NCBI GenBank assembly: GCA_937896105.1 | Contig: CALBKR010000208.1 | Coordinates: 1-9,704, forward strand | Source of the DNA: an uncultured Bacteroidales bacterium | GTDB taxonomy: Bacteria > Bacteroidota > Bacteroidia > Bacteroidales > Bacteroidaceae | Direction: 5' to 3' | DNA: 9,704 nt | Shown here: positions 1-8,066 of the stretch, in pieces | How positions within the stretch are numbered: the first letter of the stretch is position 1 | How the letters are laid out: each line of letters begins with the position of its first letter | Made by a program: the position numbers and the translations under genes | The notes under the pieces: model-generated | Database searches by the model: none | What the model saw: the letters and a program-made list of their open reading frames with translations, nothing else | Told to the model about the DNA's origin: nothing

Positions 1-998
1 CACGTGAGGCATTCGCTGTCTCTTCGGCTTACGACTCGGCAATCTTCAACTGGTTCGACAAGGAGAGCAACAGCGCTTTCCGCCAGACCAACGACACGCC
101 GATGTCGCTGCGCTACGGCGAGAATCCCCATCAGAAGGGTGCCTTCTACGGCAAATTCAATGAGATGCTGGAGCAGGTTCACGGAAAAGAGATTTCGTAC
201 AACAACCTTCTCGACATCAATGCAGCCGTTGAACTAATCGGCGACTTTGCAGGCGAGACTACATTTGCCATCCTCAAGCACAACAACGCTTGCGGCTTGG
301 CTTCGCGCCCGACACTTGCCGAGGCTTGGGATGCGGCACTTGCAGGCGACCCCGTATCGGCATTCGGTGGCGTACTCATCGCAAATGCCAATGTCGACAA
401 GGCAACAGCCGAGAAGGTGAACGGAATCTTCTTCGAGGTTATCATCGCTCCAAGCTACGATGCCGACGCTCTTGAGGTTCTCAAGCAGAAGAAGAACCGC
501 ATCATCCTCATCCAGAAGCAGACAGCAATGCCCGAAAAGACATTCCGCAGTGTGCTGAACGGTGTATTGGTGCAGGAGCGCGATACAAAGGTAGAGAATG
601 AGGCCGACCTGCAGACCGTGTCAAAGGTTGCTCCAAAGACAAGCGAGATTGAGGATATGCTCTTCGCCAACAAGATTGTGAAGCACAGCAAGAGCAACGC
701 TATTGTTCTGGCCAAGAACAAACAGCTCATTGCCAGCGGCGTAGGCCAGACATCACGTGTCGACTCATTGAGACACGCGATTGAGAAAGCCGGCACATTC
801 GGCTTCTCGCTCCAGGGATGCGTGATGGCGAGTGATGCCTTCTTCCCCTTCCCCGACTGTGTGCAGATTGCCCACGAGGCAGGCATAACAGCCGTTATAC
901 ACCCGGGAGGGTCTATCCGTGACAAGGAATCGGTAGATTACTGCGATGCCAACGGCGTAGCAATGGTAATAACAGGATTCCGCCACTTTAAACATTAA
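1..998 (+). CDS. purH: Bifunctional purine biosynthesis protein PurH, C-terminal part (AICAR transformylase)
   Basis: This is the 3' part of purH; the reading frame is open from the window edge (first complete codon at 3) to TAA at 996-998, giving 331 residues. PurH performs the last two steps of IMP synthesis: formyl transfer from 10-formyl-THF to AICAR, then IMP cyclohydrolase closure. Only the end of the cyclohydrolase (MGS-like) domain and linker is present (REAF...SSAYDSAIFNWF). The transformylase domain looks complete: RYGENPHQ at 111-134, the catalytic Lys-His pair in KHNNACG starting at 276, FGGVL near 363, HPGGSIRDKE near 900 and the family's usual ending RHFKH. The ATG at 102 is an internal methionine, not the start, because recognisable PurH sequence continues upstream. 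mreB follows after 22 bases, so co-transcription is likely. Identification is firm; the true N-terminus lies outside the window. Confidence 0.97.
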   Translation, partial: REAFAVSSAYDSAIFNWFDKESNSAFRQTNDTPMSLRYGENPHQKGAFYGKFNEMLEQVHGKEISYNNLLDINAAVELIGDFAGETTFAILKHNNACGLASRPTLAEAWDAALAGDPVSAFGGVLIANANVDKATAEKVNGIFFEVIIAPSYDADALEVLKQKKNRIILIQKQTAMPEKTFRSVLNGVLVQERDTKVENEADLQTVSKVAPKTSEIEDMLFANKIVKHSKSNAIVLAKNKQLIASGVGQTSRVDSLRHAIEKAGTFGFSLQGCVMASDAFFPFPDCVQIAHEAGITAVIHPGGSIRDKESVDYCDANGVAMVITGFRHFKH

Positions 999-1020
999 TC
1001 CTAAAAATCATTTCCGTAAA

Positions 1021-2037
1021 ATGGGTCTATTTTCATTCACAAGGGATGTTGCCATTGACTTGGGCACAGCCAACACCATCGTATCATACAACGGAAATAT
1101 CGTTGTGGACGAGCCGTCTGTAGTCGCCATCGACGACCAGAAGAAGATGATTGCGGTAGGTGAGAGAGCAAAACAGATGTACGAGAAAACCAACCCTAAG
1201 ATACAGACTATCCGCCCGCTGAGAGACGGCGTCATCGCCGACTTCTATGCCTGCGAGATGATGATGCGCGGTTTCATTGACAAGGTAAATATGGGCAGCA
1301 AGCTCTTTACGCCATCATTGCGTATGGTTATCGGCGTTCCTTATGGCTCGACCGAGGTTGAGCTCCGTGCCGTACGCGACTCGGCAGAGCACGCCGGCGG
1401 ACGCGATGTCTACCTCATATACGAGCCTATGGCATCGGCTTTAGGTATCGGTATCGATGTAACAGCCCCCGAGGGCAATATGGTTGTCGACATAGGTGGC
1501 GGTTCGACCGAGATTGCAGTTATCTCACTTGGCGGCATCGTATCGAACGGTTCACTGCGCACTGCAGGCGATGACTTTACAGCCGACATTCAGGACTATA
1601 TGAGCCGCCAGCACAATGTACGTGTCAGCGAGCGTATGGCCGAGCGCATCAAGATACACGTAGGCTCGGCACTCACCGACCTGGGCGACGAGGCTCCGCA
1701 GGACTACATTGTACACGGTCCTAACCGCATCACAGCAATGCCTATCGAGGTTCCTGTATGCTATCAGGAGATTGCCCACTGCATTGATAAGTCGATTATC
1801 AAAATCGAGAATGCCATCATAAGCGCACTCGAGCAGACTCCTCCCGAGCTCTATGCCGACATCGTGCACAACGGTATCTACCTTGCAGGTGGCGGTGCAC
1901 TGCTCCGCGGCCTCGACAAGCGTCTTGAGAACAAGATAAACATCCCCTTCCACATCGCCGAGAATCCTCTCTACTGTGTTGCGAAGGGAACTGCAGAAGC
2001 GCTCAAAGACCTTACATACCCGTTCCTGATGAGATAA
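1021..2037 (+). CDS. mreB: Rod shape-determining protein MreB (bacterial actin)
   Basis: MreB is a cytoplasmic actin homologue that polymerises on the inner membrane and guides the elongasome. The product is 338 residues, normal for the family. The actin-fold ATP-binding motifs are all visible: phosphate-1 loop AIDLGTANT (residues 11-19, Asp13), phosphate-2 loop VVDIGGGSTE with Asp157, and the adenosine motif AGGGALLRG (residues 289-297). The N-terminus MGLFSFTRD, immediately before the first strand, supports ATG 1021. There is no clear Shine-Dalgarno in the 22-base, AT-rich gap after purH, which is usual in Bacteroidetes. The gene ends in a tandem stop, TAA then TAG in frame, 12 bases before the mreC start. 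Its position at the head of mreCD-mrdA-rodA fits the elongasome role. I see no anomaly. Confidence 0.98.
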   Translation: MGLFSFTRDVAIDLGTANTIVSYNGNIVVDEPSVVAIDDQKKMIAVGERAKQMYEKTNPKIQTIRPLRDGVIADFYACEMMMRGFIDKVNMGSKLFTPSLRMVIGVPYGSTEVELRAVRDSAEHAGGRDVYLIYEPMASALGIGIDVTAPEGNMVVDIGGGSTEIAVISLGGIVSNGSLRTAGDDFTADIQDYMSRQHNVRVSERMAERIKIHVGSALTDLGDEAPQDYIVHGPNRITAMPIEVPVCYQEIAHCIDKSIIKIENAIISALEQTPPELYADIVHNGIYLAGGGALLRGLDKRLENKINIPFHIAENPLYCVAKGTAEALKDLTYPFLMR

Positions 2038-2049
2038 TAGCAGAATGCC

Positions 2050-2895
2050 GTGAGATCGATACTGAACTTTCTCATAAAGCACAATCACTGGTTCCTCTTC
2101 ATACTGTTGGAGGGAATCAGTTTTGTGCTTATTTTCAGTTTCAACAACTATCATAAGGCGGCATTCTTTACATCGGCCAACAGCGTTGCCGGAAATATCT
2201 ATTCGGTAGTTTCGGACATCGAAGGTTATTTCGACCTAAAAGGAGAGAACAGGACACTTGTGAGCCATAACAAGGAGTTGCTGAACGAAATCGAGGCACT
2301 AAAATGCCGGTTGGCAGAATATGAGGACAGCACCGCGCTTGCCGACAATGCATATGCAAGACAAAACAGCAACAGATATAGCTTCTACACAGCCAAGGTA
2401 GTCAACAACTCGATAAACAAGGTCAACAATTTCATAACTATCGATAAAGGAACAGCCCAGAATATTGGCGAGCAGATGGGTGTCTTCAATGACAAAGGAG
2501 TCGTGGGCGTTACATATCTATCGTCGGATAATTTCACTGTGGTTATGCCGCTGCTGAACAGCAAGAGCATCATAAGCTGCAAGGTAAAGGACAACACCTT
2601 CTGCACCCTGAAATGGGGCGGCAAGGAGCGTGGATACTCATATCTCATCGACCTGCCCCGATACGAGATATTCGAAAAAGGAGACACTGTTGTAACAAGC
2701 GGTTTCTCTTCGATATTCCCTGCCGGCATACCTGTAGGAAAGATTGACAAGCTCGAAGACTCACAGGACGGACAATCCTACCGTGCACGTGTCGAGCTGT
2801 TTGTCGATTTTGCGAATATCGGCAATGTATATGTAGTTGGCAACACAAACAGGGAGGAACAGGAACTGCTTGAGAAAAGCATCAAGAAGAAATGA
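2050..2895 (+). CDS. mreC: Rod shape-determining protein MreC
   Basis: MreC is a bitopic inner-membrane protein whose periplasmic part organises PBP2-RodA and links them to MreB. The product is 281 residues. It has a short cytoplasmic tail, one membrane helix (about residues 14-31, HWFLFILLEGISFVLIFSF), a probable coiled coil rich in E/L/K (about 60-95), and then the beta-rich MreC core (VVNNSINKVNNFITIDKG, GVVGV, PRYEIFEKGDTVVTSGFSSIFPAGIPVGKI). The start is GTG 2050. The frame is closed upstream by TAG at 2038-2040, no in-frame ATG occurs before the helix, and the encoded MRSILNFLIK matches the usual Bacteroidetes MreC beginning. An out-of-frame ATG at 2045 opens a two-codon ORF (Met-Pro-stop) whose TGA overlaps the GTG. 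The 3' end overlaps mreD by 4 bases (ATGA). Confidence 0.95.
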   Translation: MRSILNFLIKHNHWFLFILLEGISFVLIFSFNNYHKAAFFTSANSVAGNIYSVVSDIEGYFDLKGENRTLVSHNKELLNEIEALKCRLAEYEDSTALADNAYARQNSNRYSFYTAKVVNNSINKVNNFITIDKGTAQNIGEQMGVFNDKGVVGVTYLSSDNFTVVMPLLNSKSIISCKVKDNTFCTLKWGGKERGYSYLIDLPRYEIFEKGDTVVTSGFSSIFPAGIPVGKIDKLEDSQDGQSYRARVELFVDFANIGNVYVVGNTNREEQELLEKSIKKK

Positions 2896-3395
2896 CAAGG
2901 AAGACCATCATAAGGACAAGGAACTTTGCACTGCTTGCACTCGTGCAGGTTCTCATATTCAGCCAGATACATCTGTTTGGCTATGCGACAGCATCGGTCT
3001 TTACCATTTTCCTGCTCAAGTTGCCACGCCACACCACACACAACGAGCTGATGATGTGGGGATTCCTGTTCGGTATAATAACCGATATGTTCTGCAACAC
3101 TCCCGGCATACACTCGGCTGCGGCAACGGCAATGGCATTTGTGCGCAACCCGATATTGTCCATTTTCACACACAAGGGACTGCCCGATGATTTTGTTCCG
3201 AGCGCAAGGAGCATCAAATGGGGTGGATATATCGTTTACGCAGTCCTCTGCCTTTCGGTCTATTACGCACTCCTTTTTATGCTCGAGCTCTTTACAATAA
3301 GATACCTCTCGGCACTTATCATAAGCATAATAGGCAGCACAATACTTACAATGATGTTTGTTATCCTGGTTGAACTTTTTACACCTAAGAAATAA
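2892..3395 (+). CDS. mreD: Rod shape-determining protein MreD
   Basis: MreD is a small polytopic inner-membrane protein of the elongasome that works with MreC. The product is 167 residues, a typical length. Hydrophobic stretches suggest about five membrane segments: near residues 9-25, 30-43, 50-64, 107-128 and 135-162. The region GFLFGIITDMFCNTPGIHSA resembles the conserved MreD segment with an acidic residue inside a membrane helix. The start ATG 2892 overlaps the mreC stop as ATGA, which implies translational coupling. mrdA begins 4 bases after the TAA. MreD diverges strongly in sequence, so identification rests on hydrophobicity, length, the GFLFGIITD-type segment and its place between mreC and mrdA. 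Confidence 0.92.
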   Translation: MTRKTIIRTRNFALLALVQVLIFSQIHLFGYATASVFTIFLLKLPRHTTHNELMMWGFLFGIITDMFCNTPGIHSAAATAMAFVRNPILSIFTHKGLPDDFVPSARSIKWGGYIVYAVLCLSVYYALLFMLELFTIRYLSALIISIIGSTILTMMFVILVELFTPKK

Positions 3396-3399
3396 CAGT

Positions 3400-5244
3400 A
3401 TGGGAAATCACGACAACGAAAGCCGAAAATATATATTATCCGGCATTGTTCTGGTTGTTCTGATAGTGTACCTGTCACAATTCTTCTCGTTGCAGGTAAA
3501 CAACGGTGACTACAAGAGCAAGGCTGACAGCAACGCATTCTACAAGAAGACAATATACCCGGCTCGAGGACAGATGTATGACCGCAACGGCGAACTGCTT
3601 GTGTTCAACAAGCCGTCATACGACATAACGTTTGTTCCACGCGAAGTAAAGGGACTCGACACGCTCGAATTCTGCAACACATTAGGAATAACCGTTGAGG
3701 ATTTCAACAAACGTATGGAGCGTGTCAAGGACACAAGGTATAACCCCGGGTACTCGAAATATACAGAACAGACATTCCTGACACAGATTCCAATGGAGAA
3801 TTTCGCGGTGTTCCAGGAGAAGAATTTCCTGTTCAAGGGTTTCTATATGCGCAAGCGGTATATAAGACAATACAGCCACGGTGTAGCCGGTGTGCTGTTC
3901 GGTGATATCGGCGAGGTATCGCAGAAGCACATTGAGAGGGACAGTTACTACCAGCAGGGCGACTATATTGGCATACAAGGGCTGGAAGCATCCTACGAAA
4001 AGCAGCTACGTGGCGAGAAGGGGACAGAGGTGCTGCTGCGTGATGCACACGGACGCATACAGGGCAAATACGACAACGGAGCTTTGGACACGGCTGCCAT
4101 ACGTGGCAAGAACCTGACATTGAGCCTTGACATAGAGCTGCAGATGCTCGGTGAGCGGCTGATGAAGAACAAGATAGGCAGCATCGTGGCCATTGAACCG
4201 AAGAGCGGCGAGATACTGTGTATGGTTTCGTCACCATCATATGACCCGGCAATGCTCACAGGACGTGACAGGGGCGAGAACCACAAAAAACTGAGCAACG
4301 ACAAGAAGAAGCCGCTGCTCAACCGCGCCATAATGGGCACTTATCCTCCGGGCTCGACATTCAAGACATCGCAGGCCGCAATGTTCCTTGAAGAGGGTGT
4401 CGTAACGCCACAGACAGCTTTCCCGTGCAACAACGGATTTGTTTTCAACAATTTCCGTTTAGGATGCCACAGCCACTCATCACCGACAACACTGAAGGCC
4501 GCACTTGCCACATCGTGCAATGCCTATTTCTGCTGGGGCTTGCACAGGATGTTCGGTATGAGCAAATATGGCGGAACAAAAGCGGCAATGAACAAGTGGC
4601 GTGACTATATGGTATCTATGGGATTCGGCTATACCCTTGGAATTGACCTCCCAGGCGAAGCACGCGGTATGATACCGAATGCCGAATACTATACCAGGCA
4701 CTATGGCAACTATTGGCGTGCAGTGACAGTCATCAGCATATCTATAGGACAAGGCGAGGTACTCCTTACACCACTGCAGATAGCCAATATGGGTGCCATA
4801 ATAGCAAACCGAGGCGAGTACATCACCCCACATATGGTAAAAGCCATAGAGAACGATACCCTACCTGGCAAATACCTGACTCCCAAAAGCACTATGATAA
4901 GCGCAAAATCATTCGAGGAGGTTATCAAGGGTATGCGTCACGCTGTAACAAGCGGAACCTGCCGCGATGCCAACATCCCGGGGCTTGATGTATGCGGCAA
5001 GACCGGAACAGCCGAGAACAAAGGCAATGACCACTCGGTATTCCTTGGGTTTGCGCCTATGAAAAAGCCCGAGATTGCTATTTCGGTCTATGTGGAGAAT
5101 GGTGGCTTCGGAAAGGATTACGCAGTGCCCATAGGCGCACTGATGATTGAAAAATACCTGAACGGCAAGCTGACAGAGGAGAGCGAAGAGAAGGCCGAGA
5201 CTATCAGCAACAAGCGCATCTATTATGGAAAGGAGGAGAGGTAA
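3400..5244 (+). CDS. mrdA: Penicillin-binding protein 2 (elongasome D,D-transpeptidase)
   Basis: PBP2 is a class B penicillin-binding protein that cross-links peptidoglycan during rod elongation and pairs with RodA. From ATG 3400 the product is 614 residues, the usual size. It has an N-terminal signal-anchor helix (about residues 12-30), then a dimerisation domain (PARGQMYDRNGELLVFNKP; GLEASYEKQLRGEKGTE) and a transpeptidase domain. All three active-site motifs are intact: SxxK as STFK with catalytic Ser319 and Lys322, SxN as SCN (Ser372-Asn374), and KTG at 534-536 followed by TAEN. An in-frame ATG exists at 3358, but it would overlap mreD by 38 bases and add 14 residues not expected in front of the short cytoplasmic tail, so I prefer 3400, 4 bases after mreD. 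The end overlaps rodA by 20 bases. This is a beta-lactam target. Confidence 0.96.
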   Translation: MGNHDNESRKYILSGIVLVVLIVYLSQFFSLQVNNGDYKSKADSNAFYKKTIYPARGQMYDRNGELLVFNKPSYDITFVPREVKGLDTLEFCNTLGITVEDFNKRMERVKDTRYNPGYSKYTEQTFLTQIPMENFAVFQEKNFLFKGFYMRKRYIRQYSHGVAGVLFGDIGEVSQKHIERDSYYQQGDYIGIQGLEASYEKQLRGEKGTEVLLRDAHGRIQGKYDNGALDTAAIRGKNLTLSLDIELQMLGERLMKNKIGSIVAIEPKSGEILCMVSSPSYDPAMLTGRDRGENHKKLSNDKKKPLLNRAIMGTYPPGSTFKTSQAAMFLEEGVVTPQTAFPCNNGFVFNNFRLGCHSHSSPTTLKAALATSCNAYFCWGLHRMFGMSKYGGTKAAMNKWRDYMVSMGFGYTLGIDLPGEARGMIPNAEYYTRHYGNYWRAVTVISISIGQGEVLLTPLQIANMGAIIANRGEYITPHMVKAIENDTLPGKYLTPKSTMISAKSFEEVIKGMRHAVTSGTCRDANIPGLDVCGKTGTAENKGNDHSVFLGFAPMKKPEIAISVYVENGGFGKDYAVPIGALMIEKYLNGKLTEESEEKAETISNKRIYYGKEER

Positions 5245-6700
5245 CATTCTGCAACGACTCGACTGGTGGACACTGCTGCTGTTCGCTGCACTTGCCGTAA
5301 TGGGCTGGCTTGCAATATGCGGAGCCACACACAGCTATGTCGACACCGATTATGCCGAGTTCCTGAACCAGGGCGAACGTAGCGGCAAGCAGGCTCTATG
5401 GATGGGTATCTCACTGATTACAGGCCTGTTCCTGCTGTGCATTCCCAAACACACCTACCGCAACATCTCGTTTATTCTATATGCAGGAACGATGCTTCTT
5501 GGCCTGATAACTATTGTCATTGCAACCGACATCAAAGGCTCGCGTTCCTGGATATCTGCAGGGCCCTTCAGCATACAGCCGGCCGAGTTTATGAAATTCG
5601 CCACAGCCCTGATGCTTGCCACATACATCGGGCGCAGGGATTTCAAGATAAGCAACAACCGCGACTTCATCAGATGTGTTGGCATAATCGTGCTGCCGAT
5701 GCTCATAATCCTTGCACAGAGAGAGACAGGTAGCGCACTTGTCTACCTTGCCCTGTTCCTTGTTCTGTACCGCGAAGGAATGACCGGAATATTCCTGCTT
5801 ATGGGTGTCAGCGCCATAATATATTTTGTCGTCGGTGTGAAATACGACGGGGATATGATGTCTAAATTGCCTGTAAACATAGGGCAATATGCACCGACGG
5901 TAATCATACAGATAATATCTATTGCTATCGTAAAGTTCTGGTGCAAGCACAACGAGACATTCAAGGTACTGCTGGTGACAAATGTTATCGGCACCTTGTG
6001 CGCATACTGGGTAGCGATATACCTTATCGAGTTCGATATTATGATAGTGCAATATGCACTTTTAGCGTTCAATGTAATATACCTCCTGCTCCAGATAAGA
6101 CTGCGCAAGGAGAAACGCAACCTGTGGGTAGCCCTGTACATTATAGGCGCAATGGCATTCAACTACTCGTGCAACTATGTAATGCACCACGTTATGCAGC
6201 CTCACCAGAAGGTGAGAATCGAGGTGCTGCTGGGACTTAAAGATGACCTCTCCGGTGCAGGATACAATGTACACCAGTCCAAGATTGCCATAGGATCGGG
6301 CGGTCTGTTCGGCAAAGGTTTCCTCAACGGCACACAGACCAAGCTCAACTATGTACCCGAACAGGATACTGACTTTATATTCTGTACCATAGGCGAGGAG
6401 CAGGGCTTTGCCGGCTCGGCCTTTATAATGATTATGTTCGTAGCCTTTATACTCAGGATAATACACCTTGCAGAACGGCAGAACGACCGCTTCGGGCGAG
6501 CCTACGGATATGCAATAGCATCGATATTCTTCCTGCATTTTACCATAAACATAGGTATGGTGCTTGGACTTGTACCTGTCATAGGCATACCGCTGCCCTT
6601 CTTCAGCTATGGAGGCTCATCGTTCCTGGGATTTACTATTCTGCTGTTCATATTCCTGCGGATAGATGCCGACCGCGATGTAAAGAATATGAATTTCTAA
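5225..6700 (+). CDS. rodA: RodA, SEDS-family peptidoglycan glycosyltransferase
   Basis: RodA is a polytopic membrane enzyme that polymerises lipid II into glycan strands, with PBP2 as partner. The product is 491 residues. Family signatures are present: GSRSWIS...GPFSIQPAEFMK, AQRETGSALVYL, DDLSGAGYNVHQSKIAIGSG, the PEQDTDFIF segment carrying the presumed catalytic Asp383, and IPLPFFSYGGSS near the C-terminus. It is longer than the roughly 370 residues of Escherichia coli RodA. The extra length lies mainly between residues about 206 and 302, with three or four additional hydrophobic segments. The start ATG 5225 lies inside mrdA (20-base overlap) and gives MERRRGNILQRLDW just before the first membrane helix. 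A purine-rich AAGGAGG at 5230-5236 lies within the first codons. rodA is the last gene of the cluster and converges on gldH. Confidence 0.96.
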   Translation: MERRRGNILQRLDWWTLLLFAALAVMGWLAICGATHSYVDTDYAEFLNQGERSGKQALWMGISLITGLFLLCIPKHTYRNISFILYAGTMLLGLITIVIATDIKGSRSWISAGPFSIQPAEFMKFATALMLATYIGRRDFKISNNRDFIRCVGIIVLPMLIILAQRETGSALVYLALFLVLYREGMTGIFLLMGVSAIIYFVVGVKYDGDMMSKLPVNIGQYAPTVIIQIISIAIVKFWCKHNETFKVLLVTNVIGTLCAYWVAIYLIEFDIMIVQYALLAFNVIYLLLQIRLRKEKRNLWVALYIIGAMAFNYSCNYVMHHVMQPHQKVRIEVLLGLKDDLSGAGYNVHQSKIAIGSGGLFGKGFLNGTQTKLNYVPEQDTDFIFCTIGEEQGFAGSAFIMIMFVAFILRIIHLAERQNDRFGRAYGYAIASIFFLHFTINIGMVLGLVPVIGIPLPFFSYGGSSFLGFTILLFIFLRIDADRDVKNMNF

Positions 6701-6712
6701 AGAGGATTGCGG

Positions 6713-7210
6713 CTACTTTGCGGTTGCCAGCCTCACACCAACATCACACACACCGGCGAGACAACTGTCGGCCATTATATGCGATACGCGCAGCAGCAGC
6801 GTGTCGGCCGGGGAGGCAGCTATGTCAACACCGCCGCTACACCCCTGATATATTGCGCCGGCCGTGCTGCCAAGACGCCTGCCATCATCATCAAAGACAC
6901 GGCAGCACAAGGTATCGACAGAGATGAGGGTGCTGTCGGAGAACCTTGCCGTTTCCACCCTCAGATTAAGACTCTTATATCTATAATCGGAGTTGTAACG
7001 CACCTGAACCTCAAGGTTAAGATGTGCATCGGCAGACTTTCCTGTGCCCTCATAGACAAAGGAGAGAGTATCTCTCTGCGACCACGAAGAGCTGTCCACA
7101 GCACCGAAGCGGTTGTAGACAGTCCCGTCACACGATGCCAACAGCAGGGCAGACAAAAGAAGGCATTCAGTTTTCAGGAGCGCTACCTTTTTCTTTATCT
7201 TTCTTAGCAT
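6713..7210 (-). CDS. gldH: GldH-type lipoprotein
   Basis: This encodes a small lipoprotein resembling GldH, a Bacteroidetes protein first linked to gliding motility in Flavobacterium. From ATG 7210 the product is 165 residues: a lysine-rich n-region (MLRKIKKK), a hydrophobic core and a lipobox LLASC with the lipidated Cys at residue 27. Family-like features follow: VYNRF soon after the Cys, a W-x-x-x-DTLSF strand, LNLEVQVRYNSDYRYKSLNL, DTL...DDDGRRLG and a final CDVGVRL. An upstream ATG at 7228 adds six residues; I prefer 7210 because it gives a more normal signal peptide, but this is not decisive. The start lies inside the 3' end of ricT (44- or 62-base overlap, different frame). The gene ends 12 bases from the rodA stop, in convergent orientation. 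GldH homologues occur in non-gliding Bacteroidales, so motility should not be assumed; the biochemical role is unknown. Confidence 0.85.
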   Translation of the reverse strand: MLRKIKKKVALLKTECLLLSALLLASCDGTVYNRFGAVDSSSWSQRDTLSFVYEGTGKSADAHLNLEVQVRYNSDYRYKSLNLRVETARFSDSTLISVDTLCCRVFDDDGRRLGSTAGAIYQGCSGGVDIAASPADTLLLRVSHIMADSCLAGVCDVGVRLATAK

Positions 7211-8066
7211 TGCCTTTCCTTGAATCATGGCGATTATTGCCGCCTTTACGACGTTTTTTATTGTTACGCTGCACTGAATCGAAGCGGTTGATATTCTCCT
7301 GCTCGAGCAAATCCACCGGGCGCTTGGGTTCCTGCACCCCCTCGCTCTGCAGGCTATCGGGACGCTCGCCGCGCTTGTTCATCTCTATCACAGCAAATGC
7401 ACGGCGGCCGGTAATGGTAACAAGGTTTGCAGGGATATGCTTGTCGGTCGAATAGGTTATTTCGCCACGCATAATGTCGCACTTGAAGAAATAGTAGGTG
7501 CCATCCTTTGTCTCAAGCTCGATATCGCGCTGCGGCAACCTTTTAGAGGCCTCGACATAGGCATCGACCTCGTAGTTCAGGCAGCACTTGAGTTTCGCAC
7601 ACTGGCCGGCAAGTTTCTGCGGGTTGAGAGAGACATCCTGGAAACGGGCAGCCGATGTCGACACCGACACAAAGTTTGTAGTGAATGTCGCGCAACACAA
7701 TTCCCTGCCACAGGGGCCGATACCACCGATGCGGCCGGCCTCCTGGCGTGCACCTATCTGCTTCATCTCTATCTTTACCTTGAATACATCGGCAAGAACC
7801 TTGATAAGCTGGCGGAAATCGACACGATTATCGGCAATATAATAGAAGATAGCCTTGAGACCGTCGCCCTGATACTCTACGTCACCTATCTTCATATCAA
7901 GATTAAGGTCCTTCGCTATCTGACGGGAACGTATCATAGTATCGTGTTCGCGCGATTTTGCCTCCTCGTATTTCTCCATATCCACAGGGCGCGCCTTGCG
8001 GTATATGCGCTTGAACTCACTCTCGGGAGTGAGGCGTGTCTTCTTCAACTGCAACAGCACAAGCAA
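7167..8066 (-). CDS. ricT: RicT/PSP1-domain protein, C-terminal part (downstream of frameshift)
   Basis: This frame holds the main conserved part of a RicT (YaaT)/PSP1-domain protein, up to 299 residues from TTG 8066; the frame is open from 8069. In Bacillus, RicT joins RicA and RicF in an Fe-S-containing complex affecting RNA processing and development; the Bacteroidetes role is unclear. Visible landmarks are KRIYRKARPVDMEKYEEAK, EYQGDGLKAIFYYIADNRVDFRQL, IGARQEAGRIGGIGPCG and LKCCLNYEVDAY. Six cysteines (119, 124, 125, 156, 161, 162) have spacings 5-1-31-5-1, fitting the cluster-binding cysteines known from RicT. The tail (about 235-299) is highly charged, low in complexity and probably disordered. 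The N-terminal part is in another frame (8045-8353) because of a 23-base insertion. If translated separately, starts could be TTG 8066, which overlaps the upstream stop, or ATG 7979. Confidence 0.88.
   Translation of the reverse strand: MLVLLQLKKTRLTPESEFKRIYRKARPVDMEKYEEAKSREHDTMIRSRQIAKDLNLDMKIGDVEYQGDGLKAIFYYIADNRVDFRQLIKVLADVFKVKIEMKQIGARQEAGRIGGIGPCGRELCCATFTTNFVSVSTSAARFQDVSLNPQKLAGQCAKLKCCLNYEVDAYVEASKRLPQRDIELETKDGTYYFFKCDIMRGEITYSTDKHIPANLVTITGRRAFAVIEMNKRGERPDSLQSEGVQEPKRPVDLLEQENINRFDSVQRNNKKRRKGGNNRHDSRKGNAKKDKEKGSAPEN

Noticed and set aside
1552..2154. Minus-strand open frame (200 codons) opposite mreB and mreC
   Set aside because: It is complementary to the conserved C-terminal half of MreB; codon bias on the sense strand explains the opening.
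3358..3399. Upstream in-frame ATG extending mrdA by 14 residues
   Set aside because: It lies inside mreD, and the ATG at 3400 sits 4 bases after the mreD stop with the expected short cytoplasmic tail before the membrane anchor.
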